From Phycisphaeraceae bacterium (GTDB lineage: Bacteria; Planctomycetota; Phycisphaerae; Phycisphaerales; UBA1924): a DNA stretch of 13,508 nt. Each line of letters starts with the position of its first letter. Within the stretch, counting starts at the first letter, position 1. Shown in pieces: positions 6,219 to 13,483 of this stretch. The notes below the pieces were generated by a model. That model had not been told where the DNA came from, ran no database searches, and saw only the letters and a program-made list of their open reading frames with translations. Position numbers and translations under genes: made by a program. Location: NCBI GenBank assembly GCA_009827205.1, contig WUAK01000045.1, positions 1 to 13,508 on the forward strand, given 5' to 3'.

Positions 6219-6689
6219 ATGAACGCACTCGAGAAGCTCCGGCAGGTCGTCGACGACATCAAGGCAAACACAGACCCGATGAAGCTGCAGGCCAACTGGG
6301 ACCTGGCGGCTCGGCTCGTGTCGCGTTTCCCGGTCGATCAGGATGCAGCGATGGAGGCGTACAAGGCCAAGGATGCGGATGCGTTCGATGCGATCGTCGC
6401 CTCGGTCGAGAACCCGCCTAAGAAAGACGAACCCGAGGCGGATATCGAGGTCACGCACGAGATGCGTGAGGCGCTCAAGGCGTTTCGCAAGAGGCTGAAG
6501 CTCACGAGGCTCGACGACGAGTCGCGACTGGGCAGCAACAAGCTCTCGGGCGGGCTCAAGTCCGACATCGACGCGATCGTCCCGCCCAAGGAGTTCCCCG
6601 ATCAGATCTGGAAAGACCTCGCAAAGCTGGGCGTACTCAGCCACACCGGGCAGGGGTTCTATCAGCTCGTCGAGGGCGCCTCGCTCTGA
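6219..6689 (+). CDS. small soluble protein of unknown function
   Basis: A 156-aa protein with no family I can name. It has two parts: a largely helical N-terminal half (about 1-62) and a compact C-terminal half (about 78-156), joined by a Pro/Lys/Glu/Asp-rich linker near 64-78 (NPPKKDEPEAD). The C-terminal half carries LTRLDDESRLGSNKLSGG (95-112) and VPPKEFPDQIWKDLAKLGVL (121-140), ending GFYQL. This has the look of a small winged-helix-like or planctomycete-specific domain, but nothing proves it. No signal peptide or membrane segment is seen. Codon usage matches the host. It starts nine bases after asnB and its last 28 nt overlap the 3' end of the convergent SDR gene. Confidence 0.82.
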   Translation: MNALEKLRQVVDDIKANTDPMKLQANWDLAARLVSRFPVDQDAAMEAYKAKDADAFDAIVASVENPPKKDEPEADIEVTHEMREALKAFRKRLKLTRLDDESRLGSNKLSGGLKSDIDAIVPPKEFPDQIWKDLAKLGVLSHTGQGFYQLVEGASL

Positions 6690-7477
6690 CGCCTGCGGTT
6701 GCGTTTCATCTGATTCAGATCGAGCAGCCACCCCACGTAGAAATGCGCGAGTCTTGCAAGCCGGGCGTGCCCGGTCACGATCACGAAGCGTTTGTTCCCT
6801 TTGATCGTCCGGACCACTCGTTTTGCAACGAGATCTGGTGATGCGGCGAGTCTCTTCGGGAAATCTCGGCGCGTCGTCGTTCTCCCTTTGGCCTTGGCCG
6901 TGTTGAGGATGTTGCTCCGCACGAGACCTGGGCAGATCACGGAGACACCGATCTTGGGCGAGAGTTCCTTGCGGAGCGCGAGGCTCATGCCGACGAGGCC
7001 GTGCTTGCTTGCGCAGTAGGCGGTCATGTTCCGCTGCGGGACAAGCCCGAGCATGCTCGAGATGTTCACGATATGCCCGCCTGAGTTCTGGCGCATCCCC
7101 GGGAGCAGCCCGCTGATCAGGCGGGCCGGCGCATCGAGGTTCACGCTCATCACTCTCGACCACTCATCGATCGGCATCTTCTCGAAAGGGTCATACCAGA
7201 GTGTGCCCGCGTTGTTGATGAGAATGTCCGGCGCTCGGTCTGCAAGGAGTGCTCGGCAGAGTGAATCGATCGCCGACTTGTCGCTGAGATCGCAGGCGTG
7301 CGCAGCAATCGACCCGGTTGAACCACCGAGTTCTGTCCGAGCTTGTTCGAGTCCCTCGGCATCGAGATCAACCAGGCACAGATCGCACCCTTCACGCGCC
7401 AACGCGTGAGCCGTTGCCAGGCCGATCCCAGACGCGGCGCCGGTCACGACTGCGAGTTTGCCCCTGAGTTCTTTCAT
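6662..7477 (-). CDS. short-chain dehydrogenase/reductase (SDR)
   Basis: A 271-aa classical SDR, an NAD(P)-dependent oxidoreductase acting on an alcohol or ketone. Visible motifs are TGAASGIG (12-19) for cofactor binding, an acidic D37 after the second strand (favouring NAD), NNAG (88-91), N113, catalytic S141 in NISSMLG, and Y154-x3-K158 in YCASK, followed by PG at 183-184. The C-terminal tail beyond about 255 is basic (MKRNRRRQ). There is no export signal, so it should act in the cytoplasm, unlike its Tat-targeted operon partners. It is the last gene of the six-gene minus-strand operon, starting 12 nt after the preceding stop with only a weak AAAGAG upstream, which suggests translational coupling. 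Substrate unknown; a sugar-derived ketone is plausible from context. Confidence 0.93.
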   Translation of the reverse strand: MKELRGKLAVVTGAASGIGLATAHALAREGCDLCLVDLDAEGLEQARTELGGSTGSIAAHACDLSDKSAIDSLCRALLADRAPDILINNAGTLWYDPFEKMPIDEWSRVMSVNLDAPARLISGLLPGMRQNSGGHIVNISSMLGLVPQRNMTAYCASKHGLVGMSLALRKELSPKIGVSVICPGLVRSNILNTAKAKGRTTTRRDFPKRLAASPDLVAKRVVRTIKGNKRFVIVTGHARLARLAHFYVGWLLDLNQMKRNRRRQSEAPSTS

Positions 7478-7489
7478 TAAGCCGGCTCT

Positions 7490-8410
7490 TTACGCACTCC
7501 CCGGGTCGCACGACCGGTATGCGTCGATCACGGCGCGCTCGCCAGCTTTGTCGGGCATGCTGTTGCCGTGCTCCATGCCCATGATGCCCGCAAAGCCCTT
7601 CTTCTGGATGTGCCTGAACACGTTGTCGAAGTTGATCTCGCCCGTGGTAGGCTCGTTGCGACCGGGGTTGTCTCCGATCTGGAAGTACCCGATCTCGTTC
7701 CACGCGCGGTCGATATTGGGGATCAGATTCCCCTCTGTGATCTGCTGGTGGTAGATGTCACACAGGATCTTGCACGATGGCGAATCGACGGCTCGGCAGA
7801 TCTCATAAGCGTGCGACATCTTTGCCAGCAGCATGTTGGGATGGTTTCTCGGGTTCAAAGGCTCCAGCACCATCACGAGGTTGTGAGGCTCGAGTACCTT
7901 CGCACCTGCGCGCAGTTGCTCAATCGCGTAAGCGGACTGATATTCGAAATCGATCCGCTGGTGACGCGTGCCGGGTACGACCGTCATCCACTTTGCGTTC
8001 ACGCGCTTTGCGACTTCGACGGCGTTCTCGCACGCCTTGACGAAGTTGTCCATATCTTCCTGCTTGCCCTGGCTGAACGTGGGCCCCCAAGCAGAGTCGG
8101 GGTTGAGGACGAACACACCCATCCTGATGCCGAGCCTGCTCATCGCGTCGGCTATGCGTTCCTGATCCTCAACGCTCCGGCCCGACATCCCGTTGTCCTC
8201 CCACGCGGTAAAGCCCTCGTCAGCCGCGAACTGGAGCTGCGCAACGAGATCATCACCGGCATGGTGCCTGAACATCCCAAAGTGTGGCGCAAAGTGCATC
8301 GAGAATTGATTTTTGGTATCGCCGGGTTGCTGCGCCATCGCCTTGGCAGAAAGGGCTGCGGAAGAGGCGACAACACCACCGGCCGCGGAAAGGAAGGTTC
8401 GTCGTTGCAT
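7490..8410 (-). CDS. Tat-exported hydroxypyruvate-isomerase-like TIM-barrel protein
   Basis: A 306-aa member of the xylose-isomerase-like TIM-barrel superfamily, closest in motif to hydroxypyruvate isomerases. The N-terminus MQRRTFLSAAGGVVASSAA ... AMAQ is a twin-arginine signal with a probable cleavage site near residue 26. The expected metal-binding residues are present: E183 in VLEPLNPRNHP, D218 in LCDIYHQQ, Q244 in the hallmark QIGDNPGRNEPTTGEINF (244-261), and E280 in GMEHG. It would interconvert or epimerise a small keto or hydroxy sugar acid outside the cytoplasm. Classical Hyi enzymes are cytoplasmic, so the substrate is probably different. The start is supported by GGAG seven bases upstream. 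It lies 15 nt downstream of an oxidoreductase gene in the same operon. Confidence 0.9.
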   Translation of the reverse strand: MQRRTFLSAAGGVVASSAALSAKAMAQQPGDTKNQFSMHFAPHFGMFRHHAGDDLVAQLQFAADEGFTAWEDNGMSGRSVEDQERIADAMSRLGIRMGVFVLNPDSAWGPTFSQGKQEDMDNFVKACENAVEVAKRVNAKWMTVVPGTRHQRIDFEYQSAYAIEQLRAGAKVLEPHNLVMVLEPLNPRNHPNMLLAKMSHAYEICRAVDSPSCKILCDIYHQQITEGNLIPNIDRAWNEIGYFQIGDNPGRNEPTTGEINFDNVFRHIQKKGFAGIMGMEHGNSMPDKAGERAVIDAYRSCDPGSA

Positions 8411-8425
8411 GGTCAGCTCCGTGGA

Positions 8426-9709
8426 TCAGACGAGGGGCGTCGAGCCCGGTGATGGTACCGGGTTTACTGCGAGATCGCCGAACTCGTACGAAGCGGGCGA
8501 GAGATCGAGGGAGGAGTTCATCGCTTGCTCCCAGGTGACCTGCTTGCCCGTGTAGGCGCTCATCCGACCCATGACCGCGGTCAGTGTGCTCTCAGCGACT
8601 CGTTTGGCTTCGTTGAGGTACGCGCCATCGCCCCTGATAGAAGCGACCAAGTTTTTGTGCTCGAGCATGTAAGGGCTCGGGTTCTCGGCATCGAATCGCC
8701 AGTTGTTCTTGCCCTCGATCACCGCGAAGCCAGGGCGGGAGACACTTGTTCCCTTCGTACCACGCAGCACTTCCTCGACACGCCCAGCGCAGCCGTCGAT
8801 CTGCCTGCACATGCTCATGCAGCTCGAGCCGTCGGCATACTCGAACTCGATCGCGAAGTGATCGAAGATGTTGCCGTACTTCTCAGCGGTACGGACCTGA
8901 CGTCCGCCCATTCCCATCGCCTTGACAGGAGGGCCGCCCTTGGCCCAGTTGACGACATCGATGTTGTGAATGTGCTGCTCGCAGATGTGATCACCCGAGA
9001 GCCAGCAGAAATACAGCCAGTTTCGGCACTGCCACTCCATGTCCGAGTACTCGGGCTTTCGGTCGTGCACCCAAAGCCCGCCCTGGTTCCAGTAGCACTG
9101 GGCACCAACGATGTCGCCCAGCTCGCCGTTCTGTACGCGCTCCATCAGCGCGAGGTAGGAGGTCTCGTGTCGCCTCTGTGTACCCGCGACAACGGACAAT
9201 TTCTGAGCTTGCGCCTTCTCGGCTGCTTCGATCACCATGCGAACGCCAGCAGGATCCACCGCGACCGGTTTCTCCATGAAGACGTGTTTGCCCGCGTCAA
9301 TCGCAGCCTGGAAATGCAGCGGCCTGAAACCCGGGGGCGTCGCGAGCACAACATAGTCGATGTCATTCTCGGCGAGCAGCTTCTTGTAGGCATCGAAACC
9401 GGTGAAGCAGTGCGCATCGTCGATCGAGACGCGTTGACTCGCGTCCTCGCGATCTTCGAGATACTTCCTTGAACCGTTCAATCGGTCTTCGAACAGATCC
9501 GCGAGCGCGACGATCTTGGTTGAAGGGTGTGCCTCGATCGCGTTTGCGGCAGCTCCGGTGCCCCGACCTCCGCAACCGATGACCCCCACCCGGATCGTCT
9601 CGTCCGCTCGGCGCGCAGCGCTGGCGGCAAAGGCTGGCGAGATGAGTGATCCCACACCGATCGCAGCACCAGCTTTGACCACATCGCGTCTGTTCAATTT
9701 CGTTGTCAT
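8426..9709 (-). CDS. Tat-exported Gfo/Idh/MocA family oxidoreductase (copy 1)
   Basis: A 427-aa NAD(P)-dependent sugar or inositol dehydrogenase-like protein. A twin-arginine signal LNRRDVVKAGAAIG (5-18) ends near PAFAASA. The Rossmann motif VGVIGCGGRGTGA follows at 41-53 with acidic D71 (LADLFEDR) after strand 2. The catalytic EKPVAVD motif is at 146-152, and the active-site motif SGDHICEQHIHNID at 238-251 ends in the expected HxxD. The family member glucose-fructose oxidoreductase is known to be exported by Tat with bound NADP, a precedent for this layout. Start at ATG 9709 because AAGGAG precedes it by six bases. The longer frame to 9808 would overlap the upstream gene by about 100 nt. It begins one base after the stop of the isomerase gene, so the two are translationally coupled. 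Confidence 0.93.
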   Translation of the reverse strand: MTTKLNRRDVVKAGAAIGVGSLISPAFAASAARRADETIRVGVIGCGGRGTGAAANAIEAHPSTKIVALADLFEDRLNGSRKYLEDREDASQRVSIDDAHCFTGFDAYKKLLAENDIDYVVLATPPGFRPLHFQAAIDAGKHVFMEKPVAVDPAGVRMVIEAAEKAQAQKLSVVAGTQRRHETSYLALMERVQNGELGDIVGAQCYWNQGGLWVHDRKPEYSDMEWQCRNWLYFCWLSGDHICEQHIHNIDVVNWAKGGPPVKAMGMGGRQVRTAEKYGNIFDHFAIEFEYADGSSCMSMCRQIDGCAGRVEEVLRGTKGTSVSRPGFAVIEGKNNWRFDAENPSPYMLEHKNLVASIRGDGAYLNEAKRVAESTLTAVMGRMSAYTGKQVTWEQAMNSSLDLSPASYEFGDLAVNPVPSPGSTPLV

Positions 9710-9710
9710 C

Positions 9711-10637
9711 TCACGCTCCTTCAAACGCCAGCACCTGATCCATCCTGCGGGCAATATCGGCAAGCCGTTCGGCGCCGCCGCCCCCGACCTCGGCAGAGGC
9801 CCAACCACGATAACCGATTCTGGTCAGTGACTCTCGCACCGCGGGCCAGTCACAGTCTCCCTCGCCGATCTCGACACCGAAGCCTTTCCAGAGTCCCTCG
9901 TTGTCCCGCTTTGATCGGCTGAACTCTTTGACATCGAGTTTAAGGATCCGGTCGCCGAGCGCATCGATCCACTGTTCGGGCCAGCCGTAGTTGATGATGT
10001 TTCCGACATCGAAGTAGAAGCCGACGTTCGCGCTCTCAAATTCGTCGACATACCGAGCCGCCTCGAGCGGGCTAAGCAAGAAATTGTTCCACACATTCTC
10101 GAACGCTATAGCGACGCCCAGTTCCTCTGCAAGAGGAACGAGTTTACCGATCTCCCGCTGGCTCAGCTTGTACGCGTCGGCGTAGCTCATGCCCTTGCGG
10201 ACGACCGCGGGCACGACGAGGACTGTCGAGCCCCCAACTCGTTTGCAATCATTGATCGCGGTTTCGAGTGCAGCCCGCCCCTCGGCGCGCACGCTCTCAT
10301 CCGGATGATTGAACGGTTTGCCCCAGTGCGCAGAATCGACGACGCCCGGAATCTTAATCCCTACCGCATCTCGTGCTTCAATGACCTCATCAAGATCGAG
10401 CCCACCCGGGCTATCGAGTTCAACGCCGTCAAACCCGGCGGTCTTGGCGAGTTCGAACTTTTCTCTGACGGTTGAACCCTCTCCGATCATGCCGTACTTG
10501 AGTGACTTGAGGATTCGCGGTCCGGAGCCATTCAGGTTCGCTCGCCACTTCTCTGGCTGAGCAGAGACTCGGCCAGTATTCACAGCAACTCCCGCTGCGG
10601 CGGCTGTCAGCAGAAACGATCTTCGATCGATTGCCAT
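9711..10637 (-). CDS. Tat-exported sugar phosphate isomerase/epimerase-like TIM-barrel protein
   Basis: A 308-aa xylose-isomerase-like TIM-barrel protein. It begins MAIDRRSFLLTAAAAG, a twin-arginine signal, cleaved probably near VSAQ (24-27). Barrel landmarks are GFDGVELD (68-75), the metal ligand E180 in VAIAFENVWNNF, D210 in VGFYFDVGNI, KLDVKEF (233-239) and E283 in WASAEVGGGG. Where most relatives have the His ligand of a VHLKD motif, this protein has D235 (LDVKE). Activity on a free sugar or keto sugar rather than a sugar phosphate is likely because it is exported. The start is supported by AAGGAG seven bases upstream. It lies 10 nt after one oxidoreductase gene and 1 nt before the next, forming the centre of the operon. 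Confidence 0.9.
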   Translation of the reverse strand: MAIDRRSFLLTAAAAGVAVNTGRVSAQPEKWRANLNGSGPRILKSLKYGMIGEGSTVREKFELAKTAGFDGVELDSPGGLDLDEVIEARDAVGIKIPGVVDSAHWGKPFNHPDESVRAEGRAALETAINDCKRVGGSTVLVVPAVVRKGMSYADAYKLSQREIGKLVPLAEELGVAIAFENVWNNFLLSPLEAARYVDEFESANVGFYFDVGNIINYGWPEQWIDALGDRILKLDVKEFSRSKRDNEGLWKGFGVEIGEGDCDWPAVRESLTRIGYRGWASAEVGGGGAERLADIARRMDQVLAFEGA

Positions 10638-10647
10638 TGATCGCTCC

Positions 10648-11964
10648 TTATGCGAACTTCGTTACTCCGGGCACCGCAACGCTTGGTCTTGGCCGGTCAC
10701 CGAACGTGAACGGGTCTGGGTTGAGGTTCTCTTGGCTGTCTCGGGCTTGCTGCCACGTCACGACCTCGCCTGTGTACGCGGCCATACGAGCCATGATGGC
10801 CATGAGTGTCGAGTAGGACATCGACACGCCGTCGTTCACCGGGTTGCCTTCACGGATCGAGTTGAACAGCACGTTGTGCTCGCGCTGATACATGTCGTTG
10901 CCGGGTGCGCTACCTCGCCAAGGCTGGGTGCCCTCGATGACGTGCTGCCCCGTCCAGGGCTGCATGGTGCAGTTGCCGGCGCTCCCGAGGAAGTAGGCCG
11001 AGTTATCAGATGGTGTGTTGGGCCAGTGCCTGCACATGTGGTATGCGCGTTGCCCGTTGGAGTACTCGAATGTGATACCGAAGTGGTCGAACACATTTCC
11101 TGTCTCTGGTGAATCTGGCCTTGTCTGTCTTCCTCCGACCGCCCAGCACTTGGCGGGAGGAACATCCTGCATCGCCCACGCGATCCAGTCGATCGCGTGC
11201 ACCGCCTGTTCAACAACGTGATCACCCGACAGCGGTGTGAAGTACTGCCAGTTGCGGAGTTGGAACTCTGTCTCGCTCCAGCCTTCCTGCATCGGGTTTG
11301 GACGCACCCAGCCTGTCGTGTTGTATGTCGTTTGGATCGTGTGAAGATCGCCGATTCCGCCCTCGTGGAGTTTGGCCATTGTCTCTCTGCACTGGTCCTG
11401 GTATCGCCAGCAAAATCCCGACATCACAGCAAGACCCATCTCTTTCGCCTTGCGAGCCGATTGCAGAACACTCCGCACTCCAGGCGCATCGACAGCAACC
11501 GGTTTCTCACAGAACACGTGCTTGCCCGCATCGATGGCAGCGGCCATCTGCTGTGGGCGGAACGCGGGCGGTGTCGTGAGCAGCACGACGTCGCACTCGT
11601 CGATGACCCGCTTGTACGAATCGAACCCCACGTGCATCCGATCCGCCGGGACTTCGATCGTGCCAGCGGGATCGCCTCCCTCTTCGGCGTGCGCGTCCAG
11701 CCCGGCCTGCACTCGGCCGATGCTTGCCTCGATGCGACCACCGATTGCTTCCCCCGCTGACCAGAGCATCGTGTTTGGGTCCGCCTTGAGAGCCTGGAGC
11801 ATCGCGCCGGTCCCTCGCCCGCCACACCCGACAACGCCCACGCGCAGCGTGTCGCGATTGGGTCTCGCTAAAGCGCCAAGCGCCGAGCTGGCAACGAGTC
11901 CTGATGCGCCGATCGCTGCGGCGCCTTTGACGAACTCCCGCCGATGAATGCCGTCATTCGTCAT
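10648..11964 (-). CDS. Tat-exported Gfo/Idh/MocA family oxidoreductase (copy 2)
   Basis: A 438-aa protein of the same family as copy 1 but clearly a different subgroup. A twin-arginine signal IHRREFVKGAAAIG (6-19) is followed by VGVVGCGGRGTGA (42-54), CEKPVAVDAPGV (152-163) and the active-site motif SGDHVVEQAVHAID (246-259). The region LWSAGEAIGGRIEA (67-80) replaces the ADLFEDR of copy 1 and has Glu as the likely ribose-binding acid. An insertion of about 15-20 residues near 85-105 also separates the two. It would oxidise or reduce a hydroxyl of a sugar or polyol in the periplasm. ATG 11964 is chosen because AAGGAG lies seven bases upstream. GTG 11982 is in frame but badly placed. The start overlaps the end of the FGE-like gene by 11 nt, and the ribosome binding site lies inside that gene. 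Confidence 0.92.
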   Translation of the reverse strand: MTNDGIHRREFVKGAAAIGASGLVASSALGALARPNRDTLRVGVVGCGGRGTGAMLQALKADPNTMLWSAGEAIGGRIEASIGRVQAGLDAHAEEGGDPAGTIEVPADRMHVGFDSYKRVIDECDVVLLTTPPAFRPQQMAAAIDAGKHVFCEKPVAVDAPGVRSVLQSARKAKEMGLAVMSGFCWRYQDQCRETMAKLHEGGIGDLHTIQTTYNTTGWVRPNPMQEGWSETEFQLRNWQYFTPLSGDHVVEQAVHAIDWIAWAMQDVPPAKCWAVGGRQTRPDSPETGNVFDHFGITFEYSNGQRAYHMCRHWPNTPSDNSAYFLGSAGNCTMQPWTGQHVIEGTQPWRGSAPGNDMYQREHNVLFNSIREGNPVNDGVSMSYSTLMAIMARMAAYTGEVVTWQQARDSQENLNPDPFTFGDRPRPSVAVPGVTKFA

Positions 11965-12640
11965 CTGACTCTCCTTCTTCACTCACCTCGACTACGAACC
12001 TGAATCCGACCCAGCTGCAATCCGCGAGCCACCACTGGCTCTTGGGAATCTGAGGGTCACTGGCGTTCCAGCTCGACGTCTGTTTCTGTAGAGACAGCGG
12101 CGTACATTCGGATGCTGGCTGTTTGTAGCTGCCGCCCATCGCGTACGGTCGTTTCTCGTCCGTTTCGACCCACTCGGCGACGTTACCAAGCGTGTCGTGC
12201 AGTCCGGACTCGTTTGCATCCAGCGACATGACGGGGTGCGTTGTGTAGTCTGAGTTCTCCTTCGACCACACCCCTCCACCCTCTGCGGACGCGAGGTGAA
12301 CCCACTCGGATTTGGTCGGGAGCCTGCTTTTGATGCCGGCGTGCTCACCCAGCCACTCGCAAAACGAGCGTGCAGCATGGAGTGTCATCCCCATCGCGGG
12401 GTACCCCTCGTGACCGAGTCCACGATCAGGCGGCACGTAAGGCTTGCTTGGCCGCGTCACCGCGTCAGCTCCCTTGCCCACGGATTCGCGCTCGCTCTCG
12501 GGTTTGTCGAGCTCATAGAGATAGATGTCGTAGATGTCCCAGGTGACTTCGTGGGGCAGCACCCAGAGGTCTTCTACCGCGTGGGTTGCACCATCGACTT
12601 CAATAACTCCACCCGGAACACGCAGCAGATCGAAACTCAC
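11954..12640 (-). CDS. formylglycine-generating-enzyme (SUMF1/EgtB/PvdO fold) family protein
   Basis: A 228-aa protein with the FGE-sulfatase fold. Signatures are RVPGG (7-11), EVTWDIYDIYL (31-41), RPSKPYVPPDRGLGHEGYPA (63-82), FCEWL, RLPTKSEW (106-113), LHDTLGNVAEW (147-157), GGSY (169-172) and the terminal GFRF (212-215). True FGEs use two cysteines six and eleven residues into the GGSYxC....C segment. Here the first position is Gln and only C179 remains, so sulfatase maturation is doubtful. GTG 12640 is the only conventional start, but no good ribosome binding site precedes it. The frame is open upstream to 12781, and the residues just before GTG (ILIPGTNV) look like conserved domain. It is the first gene of the minus-strand operon and divergent from apbE. 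Confidence 0.85.
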   Translation of the reverse strand: MSFDLLRVPGGVIEVDGATHAVEDLWVLPHEVTWDIYDIYLYELDKPESERESVGKGADAVTRPSKPYVPPDRGLGHEGYPAMGMTLHAARSFCEWLGEHAGIKSRLPTKSEWVHLASAEGGGVWSKENSDYTTHPVMSLDANESGLHDTLGNVAEWVETDEKRPYAMGGSYKQPASECTPLSLQKQTSSWNASDPQIPKSQWWLADCSWVGFRFVVEVSEEGESDDE

Positions 12641-12726
12641 GTTCGTTCCGGGGATCAGGATCGACTTGGTTTCGACTTCATCCGCGAGTGTTGCGCCTCT
12701 GCGGGCTCTCCCAGTGAGAACGCCGC

Positions 12727-12732
12727 TACGCT
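12727..12732 (+). promoter_or_regulatory. putative leaderless -10 box (TACGCT) for apbE
   Basis: TACGCT ends 7 nt before ATG 12740 and no Shine-Dalgarno sequence is present. No TTG-like -35 box is seen at the right distance. The 99-bp divergent gap must also serve the FGE-like operon, for which I could not identify a promoter. Confidence 0.4.
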
Positions 12733-12739
12733 GATCAAC

Positions 12740-13483
12740 ATGGCTCGGTTCACACTCATGAACGCACTCGTCTTCACGCTCTTAGTCCCCCTGCTCGGTT
12801 GCGGCTCAAGCCCCAATCCGGAGCCCGAGGTCGCATCGCAAGAGCCTATCCTGACCCGCTTCGAATATGCAAGAGTCCTGATGGGCAGCAAGGCGAGGAT
12901 CGTGCTGTATCAGGAACACGAGCACGAAGCCGTGGCAAAGGCACGAATAGCCTTTGAAGAGATGGAGCATCTCAACGCAGTCCTCAGCGACTACGACCCG
13001 AACAGCGAAGCGATGCTGCTCGTCACGAATGAGCCTGGCCGTTGGACAGAGATATCAGAGGATCTGCTCGATGTTCTTCTTAAGTCGGCAAAGGTCTGGG
13101 CTGCATCAGACGGCGCGTTCGACCCAACCATCGGGCCTGTCACTCACATCTGGCGCAATGCGGCGGCCAATTCGAGCATGCCCAGCGGCACTGTATTGAG
13201 TGATGCGCGCTCGCGAGCAGGATTTGAACTGCTTGAGATTGACTCGGACGTGTCGAAGGTCAGGCTCAAGACGAACGGAATGGTGTTTGACTTCGGCGGG
13301 ATTGGCAAGGGGTACGCCGCGGGGCGTGCACTTGAAACACTCAGAGATCTCGATGCGCCTATAGCACTTGTGGATCTTGGAGGCGACATAGCCATCGGCA
13401 AGCCTCCGCCGGGTAGCGAGGGCTGGTCAATCTCGATCGAGACCGGCCTCGGAGAAAAAGAAGACCGGGTGCTCGCCGATTGC
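12740..13483 (+). CDS. apbE: FAD:protein FMN transferase (ApbE family) lipoprotein, 3' end missing
   Basis: ApbE enzymes cleave FAD and attach FMN covalently to a Ser/Thr of partner flavoproteins such as Nqr/Rnf subunits or FMN-binding-domain proteins on the outer face of the membrane. The N-terminus MARFTLMNALVFTLLVPLLGC has a lipobox (LLGC), so C21 would be lipidated. Family motifs in order are VLMGSKARIVLY (47-57), LSDYDPNSEA (82-91), ASDGAFDPTIGPV (122-134), FDFGGIGKGYAAGRAL (183-198) and LVDLGGDIAIG (210-220). The usual Asp after KGYAV is Gly195 here. Genuine sequence stops at about codon 248. The frame stays open to the end, but the last eight codons are sequencing adapter. No partner flavoprotein is visible. 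It is divergent from the sugar-oxidation operon. Confidence 0.93.

Noticed and set aside
9710..9808. N-terminal extension of oxidoreductase copy 1
   Set aside because: It would overlap the upstream isomerase by about 100 nt and bury the Tat signal. ATG 9709 has AAGGAG and puts the twin arginines near the N-terminus.
12655..12891. 78-codon minus-strand frame opposite the start of apbE
   Set aside because: It overlaps the ApbE lipoprotein signal and conserved start region on the other strand and resembles no protein. Its last codons matter only for the FGE start question.
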